DNA of 64,000 nucleotides from Adiantum capillus-veneris (lineage: Eukaryota; Streptophyta; Polypodiopsida; Polypodiales; Pteridaceae). Each line of letters starts with the position of its first letter. The stretch's first letter is position 1. Location: positions 17,686,077-17,750,076 of the forward strand of contig CM043946.1 of the NCBI GenBank assembly GCA_014529385.2, written 5' to 3'. The notes beneath the pieces are model-generated. The model searched no databases. It was not told the DNA's origin and saw only the letters and a program-made list of their open reading frames with translations. Positions 37,813 through 47,753 of this stretch are shown one piece after another. Both the position numbers and the translations under genes were made by a program.

Positions 37813-40800
37813 TAGCTTTTAGTAGATCGAGAATAGTTAGGTTAGCTATTTCACTTTGGCCATCAGTTTGTGGATGATAGGCCGAAGAGAAGTTTAGCCT
37901 TGTTCCTAAATTCTCAAAGAGACCCTTCCAGAAATTACTGGTCATTCTAGGATCTCTATCCGACACTATGGACATTGGCAAGCCATGGTACTTGAAAATT
38001 TGTGAAATGAAGAGGGTTGCCATTTGATGGGCTTTGATAGTCTTTTTGACAGGTATAAAATGAGCTTGTTTACTGAACCTGTCTACTATCGTCCATATTC
38101 CCGTATTCCCATGGATAGACTTAGGCAATCCAAAGATAAAATCCATGGATATGCTCTCCCACGGTGAATTAGGGATTGGCAAGGGTTGAAGCAATCCAAG
38201 TTGCTTCCCTCTATCAAATTTTGTCTTTTGACATACCACACATTTGGAAACATACTCATGTATGTTCACTTTCATGGTAGGCCAATAGAAATATGTTTCA
38301 ATTCCCTTTAGGGTAGACTGAATCCCTCTATGCCCCGCATATGGGGGAGCATGAGATTCATACATTACTTTCTCACGTAGTGAGTTAGTAACGCATAGTC
38401 TATTGCCATAGAGAAGATAACCATCTTGTAAAGTAAATGGTTCTTCTTTCTTCCCTAATGCAAGGGCTGAAATCACATCTCTAAAATCGGGATCAATAGC
38501 ATACTCATCTATCATTAAAGATAGATCATTGTGAGTTGCTATGGAAACCGCATTCACTCTCGGTCGTCTTGAGAGTGCATCGGCTACTTGATTATGCTTG
38601 CCAGCAATGTGAGCAATATGAAAATGAAATTGCGAAAGGAAATTTGCCCACCTCATTTGTTTGTCGGAGAGCTTGGTCTGCGTCATGAAGTACTTAAGAC
38701 TTTGGTGATCCGTTCGCAGAATGAAAGGAGTCCCCAATAAATAGTGCTTCCATGAGTCTAAGGCATGTAGAACTGCAAGGAGTTCTTTTTCGTATATGCC
38801 TAGAGCTTGCTCAACAGGGTCGAGCCTTCGACTCTCATAGCCTATGGCGTGCCCTTCTTGGAGCAAAACAGCCCCAAGGCAATCACCACAAGCATCACAT
38901 TGGACCTCAAATGGTTTTGAGAGATCCGGTAGTGTAAGCACAGGTTGAGAGATAAGCTTTTCTTTAAGCTTTTCGAAAGCATTGTTCTCCTTAGCAGACC
39001 ACGTATACCTAACATTTTTCTTTGTTAGGTCATGTAATGGTCCCGCAATTTGTGAGAACTTTTCTATGAAGCGTCTATAGTATGCACACATACCTATAAA
39101 GCTTCTTAGTTCATGAAGATTCCTTGGTTTAGGCCATCCTTTTATTACCTCTAACTTGGATGGATCCATTTGGATTCCATCTTGAGAGATAATGTGACCT
39201 AAATATTGAATCTCTTGCAAGAAAAATTCACTTTTCTTTCGATTAACATAAAGTTTATTCTCTCTTAAAACTTGAAATATTACCTGGAGGTGTTGCTTGT
39301 GTTCCTCCAATGAATTAGAGTAGATGATAATATCATCAAAGAACACTCCAGTGAAGGTTCGATGAGGCCTGAACAGCTTCTCCATCAAGCGGTTAAATGT
39401 GGCTGGTGCATTAGTCAAGCCAAAAGGCATGACAATGTATTCGTAAAGACCAAATGTAGTACGAAATGCGGTCTTTACAATGTCTTGATCAACTATCCTT
39501 ATTTGATGATAGCCACTTTTTAGGTCAATCCTACTGAAGTAGGTCGATCCTTGTAGCTTATCAAATAGGTCTTCTACCCGTGGAACGGGAAACCTATTCT
39601 TGATAGTGATCCTATTTAGTGCTCTATAGTCGACACACATACGATATGTGCCGTCTTTCTTTTGCACTAATAGCACAGGTGAGCAAAATGGAGATGAGCT
39701 AGGCCTAACCATGCCCTTCTCAATTAACTCATGCACTTGCCGCATAATCTCCTCTTGTTGAGCTTGAGAAACTCTATAAGGAGGTTTGTTAGGCGGTGAA
39801 CTTCCTGGAAGAAGTTCAATTGCATGGTCGTCATTACCTCGTTTAGGAGGTAGCTCACAAGGGATGTCGTCAATAAAGACATCTTGAAACCCCTTGAGAA
39901 AATTGGATAACTCTAATTCCTTTTGGTTGCTTTTATTTTCTTTTGCTAAAGCATTAGGTTCATTTTGAGAATCTTTAACAAAAATCATGTACACGGAAAT
40001 AGAGCTCTTTATTGACTTGTTGAAAGCTGGTGTATGTACAATGGGGATGGTGTTACCCATCTCCCTAGCATCTATATACATGTCCTTTTCCCTGAACTTA
40101 AAGGAGATTCTCCTTTCAGGAAATTTAACATGGGCAGCCAGACGGTCAAACCATGGTGCCCCTAGGATTACATCCTCATGCTTGAGAGGAGAGATAAAGA
40201 AGTCCTCTTTGTCCACATAGCCTTGGACATGAAGCCTCAATTTCCCGATTAAGGGAGTGACTGAAGCTTCTTGCCCCTTGAAGGCACTGTCTGCGGGTAG
40301 GATATCTCCCATCTCATAGGATTGTATGCCTAGCTTGGTGGCTAACTCCATAGATATGAAATTGTGAGTAGAACCAGGGTCAAAGAGAATAAAAGCATCA
40401 TGTTCTCTTACCTTTCCCCAAGCATGGCATAGAGGAGATCCTTTGTGGTGAGTTTGATGAATCTCCTCCTCTTGGATTTCAACCAAAGAAGCTCTAGGAG
40501 GATCTTGGCGGTTGTTCTTTTGGGGACAAGCGCGGTACGCATGCCCTTGTTCGCCGCACTTGAAACACCGGTTATCTTTACGATAACGCTCAAGCTCTTC
40601 AGGAGAGAGTTTATTCTTTCCTTTGTAAACTCCCTTCTCTTTAGCTTTGTTGGAATTGCCCTTAGGAGACTTTTGGACATTGTCCTTCCCCTTAGGCTCA
40701 TTGGAACCCTTGTTTTCCGGGGGCTTATTATTTCTTTTACCCCCCGTTTGGAAATTGATTCGCGAGGCCACCATAGTATGGTGTATTACCGCCGATATGG

Positions 40801-42013
40801 TACGTGGCCTTTGGGAGTTGACATACTCCGCCATTTCTTCGGTTAAGCCCGCACAAAATTGTTGCTTTTGCTCTCCAAAATCCAACTTTTTGAAGACAGT
40901 GGCTTTGAGTTGTAGGTCCCAAAACTTGTCTACATATTTGTGGATGGATTCATTGGGAGAGAGCTTTAAGCTTCGCCATTCGGTGAGTACTTTGTCTTTG
41001 GCATCGGTGGCCAAAAACTGCTTCATAATGGAAGCTCTTAAAGCCTTCCATGTTCGTGGAGCTTCACCGTTGGCTCGTAGGCTAGACCACCATTGTCTGG
41101 CGGACTTTTGAAAGTGCATAGCTACATGGCGTAGCTTAGAGGACTCCGTGAAGCCCTCATCTCCAAACGCCGCATCGAATTGCTGGATAAAGGCCAAAAC
41201 TTTGTCTGTAGCACCAAAGGTGCCATCATAGGTAAGGAAAGAGATGCTCTTCCCTCCCTCTTTGAATTTCTTCAGCTTGGACGACCTCTTCCATGCGGCA
41301 TAGGATTTCCTATGGCCTCTTCTTTTTGATGGTTCAAAAGTTGCACCATCACTTTCTTCAGAAGATGAAGAATTTGAAGAAGGTGGAGAAGAGGGTGACC
41401 TCTTTCTCGCCTTTTTCTTGTCTTGATCTTTGTTGTCTTCACCATAGCTTTCATAAGAGGAAGAGGATGAAGAAGATGGAGAAGAGGGTGTCCTCTTTCT
41501 CGCCTTTTTCTTCTCTTGCTTTTTATCATCCCTCTTTGAATTGTGGTGAGGAGAAGAATATGATGGTTTTCTCCGTTTTGGTGGTGATGGAGAGCGTTTA
41601 GCCCGCCGTCTTCGTGGAGCCATCTCCGCCGAGGTGGCGGGAGACTCGCTTCTTTCTCGTTCCTTCGGTGGAGGCTCTTGAGTTCTCCTTTGGGAAGGAG
41701 ATGCATCATCAAGAAGTAAGTTCTTGAGCCCTTCATATGGATTCTCTTCTTCTTCCCGAATCGGAGAGAGACCTCTTTTGGTAGTCTCACAAGGAGGCTT
41801 CCTAGGTGTTCTCTCGTCATGGTGATGAGCTTGGAGAATCCCGTGAGCACGGAGCTGCCGTTGCACTTCACTTTGGAGAGATGGATTGCCCATGGCTTGT
41901 TGAAGCCTAGAAACAAGATAGTTAACAAGCATTGAAGCATCATTAGTAGCTTGCTCATGAGCAAAATCAAAGTTATCAACATTAATTTCACTCTCTTTAC
42001 TATTGTCAGCCAT
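37808..42013 (-). CDS. Chromovirus gag-pol polyprotein, frame broken in integrase
   Basis: 1401 codons from the ATG at 42011-42013. Residues about 115-230 are basic and Ser/Arg-rich. The gag core (about 270-430) includes MHFQKSARQWWSSL. The CCHC knuckle is at about 480 (CFKCGEQGHAYRAC) and the protease motif at about 543 (FDPGSTHNFIS). RT has CVDYRALNRITIKNRFPVPR and VFFDDIIIYS (about 790-890), where FFDD replaces the common Y/F-x-DD form. RNase H (about 1036) has CDACGDCLGAVL and TDHQSLKYF. Integrase has its HHCC zinc motif (about 1219-1250) and the DDE residues in SMDFIFGLP, SDRDPRM and GQSEIAN. The frame ends at LLKAM because of a one-base loss relative to 32157-32170 in the sister copy. 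Gag and pol share one frame. Confidence 0.95.
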   Translation of the reverse strand: MADNSKESEINVDNFDFAHEQATNDASMLVNYLVSRLQQAMGNPSLQSEVQRQLRAHGILQAHHHDERTPRKPPCETTKRGLSPIREEEENPYEGLKNLLLDDASPSQRRTQEPPPKERERSESPATSAEMAPRRRRAKRSPSPPKRRKPSYSSPHHNSKRDDKKQEKKKARKRTPSSPSSSSSSSYESYGEDNKDQDKKKARKRSPSSPPSSNSSSSEESDGATFEPSKRRGHRKSYAAWKRSSKLKKFKEGGKSISFLTYDGTFGATDKVLAFIQQFDAAFGDEGFTESSKLRHVAMHFQKSARQWWSSLRANGEAPRTWKALRASIMKQFLATDAKDKVLTEWRSLKLSPNESIHKYVDKFWDLQLKATVFKKLDFGEQKQQFCAGLTEEMAEYVNSQRPRTISAVIHHTMVASRINFQTGGKRNNKPPENKGSNEPKGKDNVQKSPKGNSNKAKEKGVYKGKNKLSPEELERYRKDNRCFKCGEQGHAYRACPQKNNRQDPPRASLVEIQEEEIHQTHHKGSPLCHAWGKVREHDAFILFDPGSTHNFISMELATKLGIQSYEMGDILPADSAFKGQEASVTPLIGKLRLHVQGYVDKEDFFISPLKHEDVILGAPWFDRLAAHVKFPERRISFKFREKDMYIDAREMGNTIPIVHTPAFNKSIKSSISVYMIFVKDSQNEPNALAKENKSNQKELELSNFLKGFQDVFIDDIPCELPPKRGNDDHAIELLPGSSPPNKPPYRVSQAQQEEIMRQVHELIEKGMVRPSSSPFCSPVLLVQKKDGTYRMCVDYRALNRITIKNRFPVPRVEDLFDKLQGSTYFSRIDLKSGYHQIRIVDQDIVKTAFRTTFGLYEYIVMPFGLTNAPATFNRLMEKLFRPHRTFTGVFFDDIIIYSNSLEEHKQHLQVIFQVLRENKLYVNRKKSEFFLQEIQYLGHIISQDGIQMDPSKLEVIKGWPKPRNLHELRSFIGMCAYYRRFIEKFSQIAGPLHDLTKKNVRYTWSAKENNAFEKLKEKLISQPVLTLPDLSKPFEVQCDACGDCLGAVLLQEGHAIGYESRRLDPVEQALGIYEKELLAVLHALDSWKHYLLGTPFILRTDHQSLKYFMTQTKLSDKQMRWANFLSQFHFHIAHIAGKHNQVADALSRRPRVNAVSIATHNDLSLMIDEYAIDPDFRDVISALALGKKEEPFTLQDGYLLYGNRLCVTNSLREKVMYESHAPPYAGHRGIQSTLKGIETYFYWPTMKVNIHEYVSKCVVCQKTKFDRGKQLGLLQPLPIPNSPWESISMDFIFGLPKSIHGNTGIWTIVDRFSKQAHFIPVKKTIKAHQMATLFISQIFKYHGLPMSIVSDRDPRMTSNFWKGLFENLGTRLNFSSAYHPQTDGQSEIANLTILDLLKAM

Positions 42014-42430
42014 TCTAACAACTTTTAGGTGTAAACTTTTTAGGTGTACTTTGGCACTTCAAGCCCTAGTTGCTACTCCTCTTTACCCCTTTAGAAAAAG
42101 CACTCAAGCTACTGTACCCGCGGCTCGAATACCATTAATTGCAAGGAATAGAAGAGAGGGTCTTTCGACACCAAAACAGCACCGGCTCCTGTCAAGCTTC
42201 TAATAGCTCAATAGTGGTTAAGCCGTAGGCAAGCCCCGTAGGACTCCACTATTAAGACCATAGCTCTCGACGGTGATGCCCCGTTAACTGCACAAAGGCA
42301 GGCGCACTGCAAGGCTGAAAAATCCCTATTCTACTTACTCACAGGCAATTAATAATACCAACCATTTGTAGCTAGCTTGAGGACCTCCCTTCTTGAGCAA
42401 GAAAAGAGAAACCTTGAGCTCTGATACCAA
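42014..42430 (-). other. Chromovirus 5' leader and primer-binding site
   Basis: About 400 bases from the LTR to the gag ATG. The primer-binding site TGGTATCAGAGCTC is on the minus strand at 42416-42429, one base from the LTR. The matching leader of another copy forms the first 178 bases of the window. Confidence 0.92.
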
Positions 42431-44022
42431 TGTAACATTTAATGGCCTAAATTCTTTTGTGTAGCGGAATTTAGCATGAACATAGTGGGCATTTCATTAG
42501 AGTTGATTCTTAATGAGAATTACAAGAGTGCTTGGGTGGAGAGAGCAACAAAAAGCATAACACCTAGTTAGATAGCATCGACAATACTTTCAAAAGAGAG
42601 AGCAATTAAGCTATTGACAACAGTTGAGGACCGGATTTGCATGGAGCCGGTCCCCCCTCCAAAAGGCTTTGTATTATGGTTTCTCCCATCAAGAGAGACA
42701 TTGTACAATACAATTCTTTGTGTTCCTTCAAGACTAGCTAGTGCAATGAAGATGGAAGCTTCATACACCAAGCAAAACACTTTATCAAACACAACTTGAA
42801 TTATCCCCGTTCTCAGACCCAAGACCTCACACACCTTCGAAGATGGTGAGAGCTAGCAGGGTATGAGAGTAGATTGAGAGGAAAAAGAAGTATCTTACGA
42901 GAAAGAAGTACATCTCCTCACATAATCACTCATATTAGCATAGCTTAGCTTAGTAATTAGCTTGGTAGAGAAGATGAGCATGCATTGAAGCTTGGCTCTT
43001 GGTTGGATTTGCATCCACATGCCAAGAGAGTGTTGATGTAGGCTTCTATCTCACAAGCTTGGAGTAGGTGATGAGCTCTCCATTAAAGCTTGGGAGGAGA
43101 TAGAGTATTTTCCCTTCACACACGGTCAAGTGTGTGAGTGTGTGTGTCAATGCCAAGCAAAAATCAGCCCCCCCTCTCTCTTGGGCGAGCCCTAGCTGCT
43201 AAGTAAGTCTGCCTTTTGCCTCATTGGACCTCCCCAGGTCAAGCCAATAGGGATTAAGCAGCATAAGTGATAGCCTTCTGACATGTGTCCCCCTTTCCCC
43301 TTTTGTGAGAGCTTTAGGTAATTAAATAATTAAACTAAACTCTCATTGGACCCCTTTGCCTCCTGGCCAATAGGAATCAGGCAAGCCATGGGGCTCCTGA
43401 ATGCTCATTGGACCCCTTGGGAGACTGCCCAATAGTCTTCTAGGACACTTAATTCTTATTGGTTTCTTTTATTAAATGTTTTTAAATTAATTAGACTAGA
43501 TTTACTCTAGCTTAATTCTCATTGGTCCACTTCAAGGGTCTTCCAATAGGAATTGGGCACACCTTGTGGGCATCTGGCCTAGGGAGCTGACATGTGTCCC
43601 TCATTCCCTTTGTGTAAAGGGAGCCTGTGTGTGTGTGTGTGGCTTTCTCTCTCATCCCCTAGCTTTGGGGCTCGCCCCCTCCCATGTAGGGATATGCAAA
43701 GACTTTTTGGGCACACACTAAGCATCCAATTTTCCCTAAGGTTGACCTTTGGACACAACCTTTGAATTTTGGAACCTTAGCATTTTGGAAGTCTTAATGG
43801 GCTGAACCTTAGGGTCTTTTTGGCCCATTGTTTCATATGGCTCTTTTGCAGATGCCCCCCCCCCTTTGGATCCCTATTTTCCCTCCTTTGGATCCCTACT
43901 GTGGCCGGTCTGCTAACTTAACCAATATTCTAGCTTTTTCTCCCTTGGCACTTCCCCACATTAAATGATCAGTTTAATATGAGAAAATCATTTAGGAGAA
44001 TTAGATATTGATTATTATGACA
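42431..44022 (-). mobile_element. 5' LTR of full-length chromovirus
   Basis: 1592 bases, TGTAACATTT...TTATGACA on the plus strand, followed by GCTTT. It contains four ATTGG...CCAAT inverted pairs at about 43225, 43345, 43404 and 43520 and repeated TGACATGTGTCCC modules (43280 and 43590). It would carry the promoter. Confidence 0.96.
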
Positions 44023-44027
44023 GCTTT

Positions 44028-45714
44028 CATCCATTTTGCTCTTCAAAGACATAGCAATGTCATGTAAGAACAAAGAATATTGGGTTGCAACGTCCCAAAT
44101 ACATTTATGCATTATGCAGTTTATGGACCTCTATGTAGGGTTTTCTTTGGCACATGTGTCACATGGGATACAACATGGTTTAAGAACTCAAGGAGTTCGG
44201 TTTAAACAGTGTGGAGTAAGGCTAATGAGGGTCCCTCTCACTCATGTTGCTAAGTGTTTCTAGTTACCTCCACACACAAGTACATCTGGTACTTGAAGGA
44301 TGTTCTTTTTTAAGGCATTCTTACTTGAGACATATTCCACATGTGGAGAATATGAGTTTTTGGAACTGACACTGGCGCTTGCTATTTCAATTATATGTCA
44401 CGACAAAGTCCCTAGGTACTTGTCAAATCCGCTGATAAGACCATTTTGAGCACGTCGTATCAGGAACAATTTCAGTGGCCAAGAATGGTTGGGTACTTAG
44501 AACGACTTGTTAAGGTTACAAGAGCGGCTACACAACATTAACAGAAGGTTGTTTATGCATATAGCAAAGCTATGTGTTGTTAATGAAAATGTTTCATTGT
44601 TTGCACCTAGAAGTGACTTATGTTTCACATTCTATAATGGTTCAAACATTTTAGCAAGCTTGTAGTAGAAAGTATTTTGTTCCTTTTGAGAACTAGTTAC
44701 ACTCTTCTTTCAAGTGTGCTATGAGCATCATATTTGCCATAAGTACTGATAAGTACGGTCATGGATATGTAGGTTTGGATATATTTTTGCTAAATAAATG
44801 CACAGTAGGTGTTATGGGCCCTATTGTTTAGCAAAGGTTGATTTGGAGTGGCATGCACATTCATGACATTAGTCACTTATAAAGCATCTTGCACTCTATT
44901 TGCAGTATCTTTATGGGATAATTTTCAATCTACCAATCACCAATAGAGGTCATGGCTTTGTTTGGGTGCTTGCGGATCTTTCAAGATAACCAAGATGGTT
45001 ATTCATAACATTGTTGATGCTTCAATAATGTTGTAAGGCACTGTAATCCCTGTTTACCAGTCATTTTGGAAGACTGTCTGTAAATAGTGGGAAAACACAC
45101 CTCAGTACTAACATTTATCCAAAGAGGATAGATAGATTACAAGTGTAATCTTGTGCTAAAAGATATGCGAAGTGCGTACTTCAGCACCAAGCAATCCAAT
45201 TAGGAAGCATGTATCGCTCTAGTTGGAGTTTTCTTACCATAAGGTAAAACATATTTGCGACTAGGTTTAGTCTCGTCATGTTTAAGCCAGGTTCTCAACC
45301 TTGCACACTAGTTATGGTGGGGTTGTTTATCGATGCAATAAGATAATAAGTCAAGGGATTAAGCTTCGCTGATGAGTTATGTCAGCATATTACTTTCATG
45401 GAAAGTGAGAAGAGGTATTCTTTGCGACACCTCCTTGTTGTGATAACTCATTTAGTATACTTAAGTGAGTTCTAAATAGAGTTTATACGCTATGTTATAT
45501 ATGGGCCGGTTACACAAAATAGTTGCAAAGGGAAAACAATGTGGAAAATCAAAATGTTATTCTTGATTTCATTGAACCTCCTACTGAACCATGTTTAAGT
45601 CAAACAAACAGCTGGATCCATGAAGGATGCCACTATGGAAAACATTAGTGTTCTTATGAAGATACAACCACTTCTATTTTCGAGGACGAAAACACTTCTC
45701 CAAGGGTGGAGTAA
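44028..45714. other. Non-coding interior of LARD-like element (right)
   Basis: No frame with recognisable similarity. The last 40 bases (GAGGACGAAAACAC, then AAGGGTGGAGTAA) resemble the end of gypsy pol plus purine tract. Confidence 0.6.
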
Positions 45715-45855
45715 TGTCAGACATAGGGTAAGACCGGGCAGGCCAAGGGCCATGACAGACATGCGGTACAGGGGGTCCCTATTATTAGCTAGGCAGGACC
45801 TATATAGGGCCCAATTGGGTGGAAAGTGACATGCTCCAATCCCCAGAGTTTTACA
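45715..45855 (+). mobile_element. 3' LTR of LARD-like element
   Basis: 141 bases, TGTCAGACATAGGG...CAGAGTTTTACA, with the TATA-like box CCTATATAGGG. Followed by GATTG, the altered duplication. Confidence 0.8.
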
Positions 45856-46310
45856 GATTGAAAGCGGTGGTATCCTTTTGATCACTCTTCTTTTGATTTA
45901 AATACTTACTCTTTCATGATATAATCTAAAAAGGATAATAGGTTTAAGTTAAAAGGGTTTTTAAGTAGGACATAGATAATAACTGATAGGTTCGTTGACA
46001 CCTGTAATGCGTATTCAAGGCTAACGAATTTGTTGTCTTGTCTATATGGATGCTGGTGAGAATTCTATCTTTGCTTATGATCTTTTTGGCTTAGCTGCTG
46101 TCCAACACTGAAGAACCTGGCCTCCTCTACTTTAGAACCCTTTTTTTGACTATTCCATGTATAAAAACACTAGAATGATACTTCATTCTCACTTTGATGT
46201 ACAAAAATCAATCTAAGACTGAGTCATTTTTGTGTTAATTTCTGTCCTTTGTCTAAAGCCAGCTATCTTTTGAACTTTTATGTTTTTTTGTGTATAAGTA
46301 TACAACAACA
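45856..46310. repeat. Repeat family R1, second copy, right part
   Basis: Resumes R1 at the third hairpin (GATTGAAAGCGGTGG...CCTTTTGATCACTC) and aligns with 20870-21235. It contains a 100-base insertion (about 46098-46200) not seen in the first copy. Confidence 0.82.
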
Positions 46311-46324
46311 ACAACAACAACAAC

Positions 46325-46364
<40 letters not shown>
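46302..46364. repeat. (CAA)n(CA)n microsatellite
   Basis: About eight CAA units followed by about 19 CA units at the end of the R1 copy. Confidence 0.96.
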
Positions 46365-46366
<2 letters not shown>

Positions 46367-47571
46367 TATGACACTATTTTGGTAGGGTTTCGCTATTATT
46401 CTTGCCAATATGGAGCATGGCCAAGTCCTAGATCTATCCATCCAAGTGGGTGGAAGATAGTATGGTCCTTTTCTAGGTGACACACCATCATGGAAGTGGC
46501 TAGGAGAGGTGTCAACTTCAAAAACAATGGACCAATAAAATGTTCCAAGAATGGGGAGGAGCAAGCATTTGCAAGAGGGTTGGGGACATCGTGGATGGTG
46601 GAAACAAAGGCTTGGCCAACATAGGGTGATGCAAGCTAGGAGGCATGCCTAGCTCCATGAGTGAGGGTGCTCATATGGGCAATACATTGGGCATCCTTGC
46701 CCCTTGGGTGGCCATATAGTGGGGCCCACCACGGGAGGTCTCAAAGAATGGTTGAAGAAAGGGAGCTGAGGCTGGTGGATGATTGCAATGTCTGCATGTC
46801 GATGCTCCCTGTCTCACAGGCAACATAGGTTGTTACATGCATTGAGCTACAATTGCTACAGCCAACAAAACAATCCACCCTACTACTACTTATTAGCATT
46901 ATCTGTACAACAATCATGCTGGAAAGATAATGCAACTGATAATGGAATAGCCGTGGAAATACTCCAATCAAAGCCATTATACTTTAGCATTTTGGCAGTG
47001 CTACAAGCTAAGGTGCAAGTTGTTGGTGGCCAAGTCCACTTGAATCTATTTGCCATAATCAGGACACATGATCCATACCCTGTGCGAAGCATTGACATGT
47101 GGCATCCATCTTGTGCCGCAATGTTGGCTTGAAGCCTAGATAGACATGAGGCAAATATGGTGCCATGTGGCAAGTAGTGATTCAAAGAGGAAGCATTACA
47201 TAAGGGAATATGCCGTGTGTGCTAAAAAAAAATCCAACATAATGAAGATGTGAGTGTTCGCAAACGTGACCAGTTCAAATCTCGGTGCACCGCGTTGCTG
47301 GGTTGTGCATGTGTTGGGCGCTATATGCTGGCGTGGTACTTTTGATAAAGTCGAAGCGTGGCCGCGTGCATTTCTCTCCTGTGCTTCTGCGGCCACAACC
47401 TGGAGGTTTCGACTCTTCGAGCTTTCGAAGCCTTCTTCTTTCACACACAGCGAGCCCTCCTCATACTGCATTGTCAGGTATGCATTCTTGGTACTGCATT
47501 TTGCGTTCATGTACTCTTTCGCTTGATGGTTTAGGGTTACCACACACACACACTTTTTTTTTTTTGTAAAT

Positions 47572-47611
<40 letters not shown>

Positions 47612-47753
47612 AACTTCTCAGTTTTTCTCTCGTTGTGAATTGCATTCTTCTATGTCTAATTCTAGCCTCCTATTTAGGGTTATCAGGTCGGTGATGGTAT
47701 CTGATTTGGTGCTTATGATTATCTCCACTTTGGTCATCATATAATTCATATTA
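46365..47753. other. Intergenic region upstream of the TMEM53-like gene; (CA)n
   Basis: No second gene recognised. A T run and a (CA)n tract lie at about 47550-47609, 150 bases upstream of the start codon, probably in the promoter or 5' UTR. I see no clear TATA box and cannot place the transcription start. An untranslated first exon in 47240-47550 is possible. Confidence 0.45.

Larger units (their letters stand above)
35120..44027 (-). mobile_element. Full-length chromovirus (Ty3/gypsy), minus strand
   Basis: The element is 35125-44022 (8898 bases) with LTRs of 1591 and 1592 bases, perfect GCTTT duplications (35120-35124 and 44023-44027), a tRNA-Met primer site, a purine-rich tract and a single gag-pol frame ending in a chromodomain. 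By eye the LTRs differ at about seven positions, so it is young. One base missing near 37814 shifts the frame in integrase, and this is the only obvious defect. Confidence 0.97.

Noticed and set aside
46779-47132. 117-codon frame upstream of the TMEM53-like gene
   Set aside because: No domain or motif, overlapped by a frame of similar length on the other strand, and no splice-compatible link to the gene.
47262-47300. tRNA-like B-box (CAGTTCAAATCTCGGTGCACC) suggesting a tRNA gene or tRNA-derived SINE
   Set aside because: The T-arm would pair poorly and no A box, anticodon arm or acceptor stem can be drawn.
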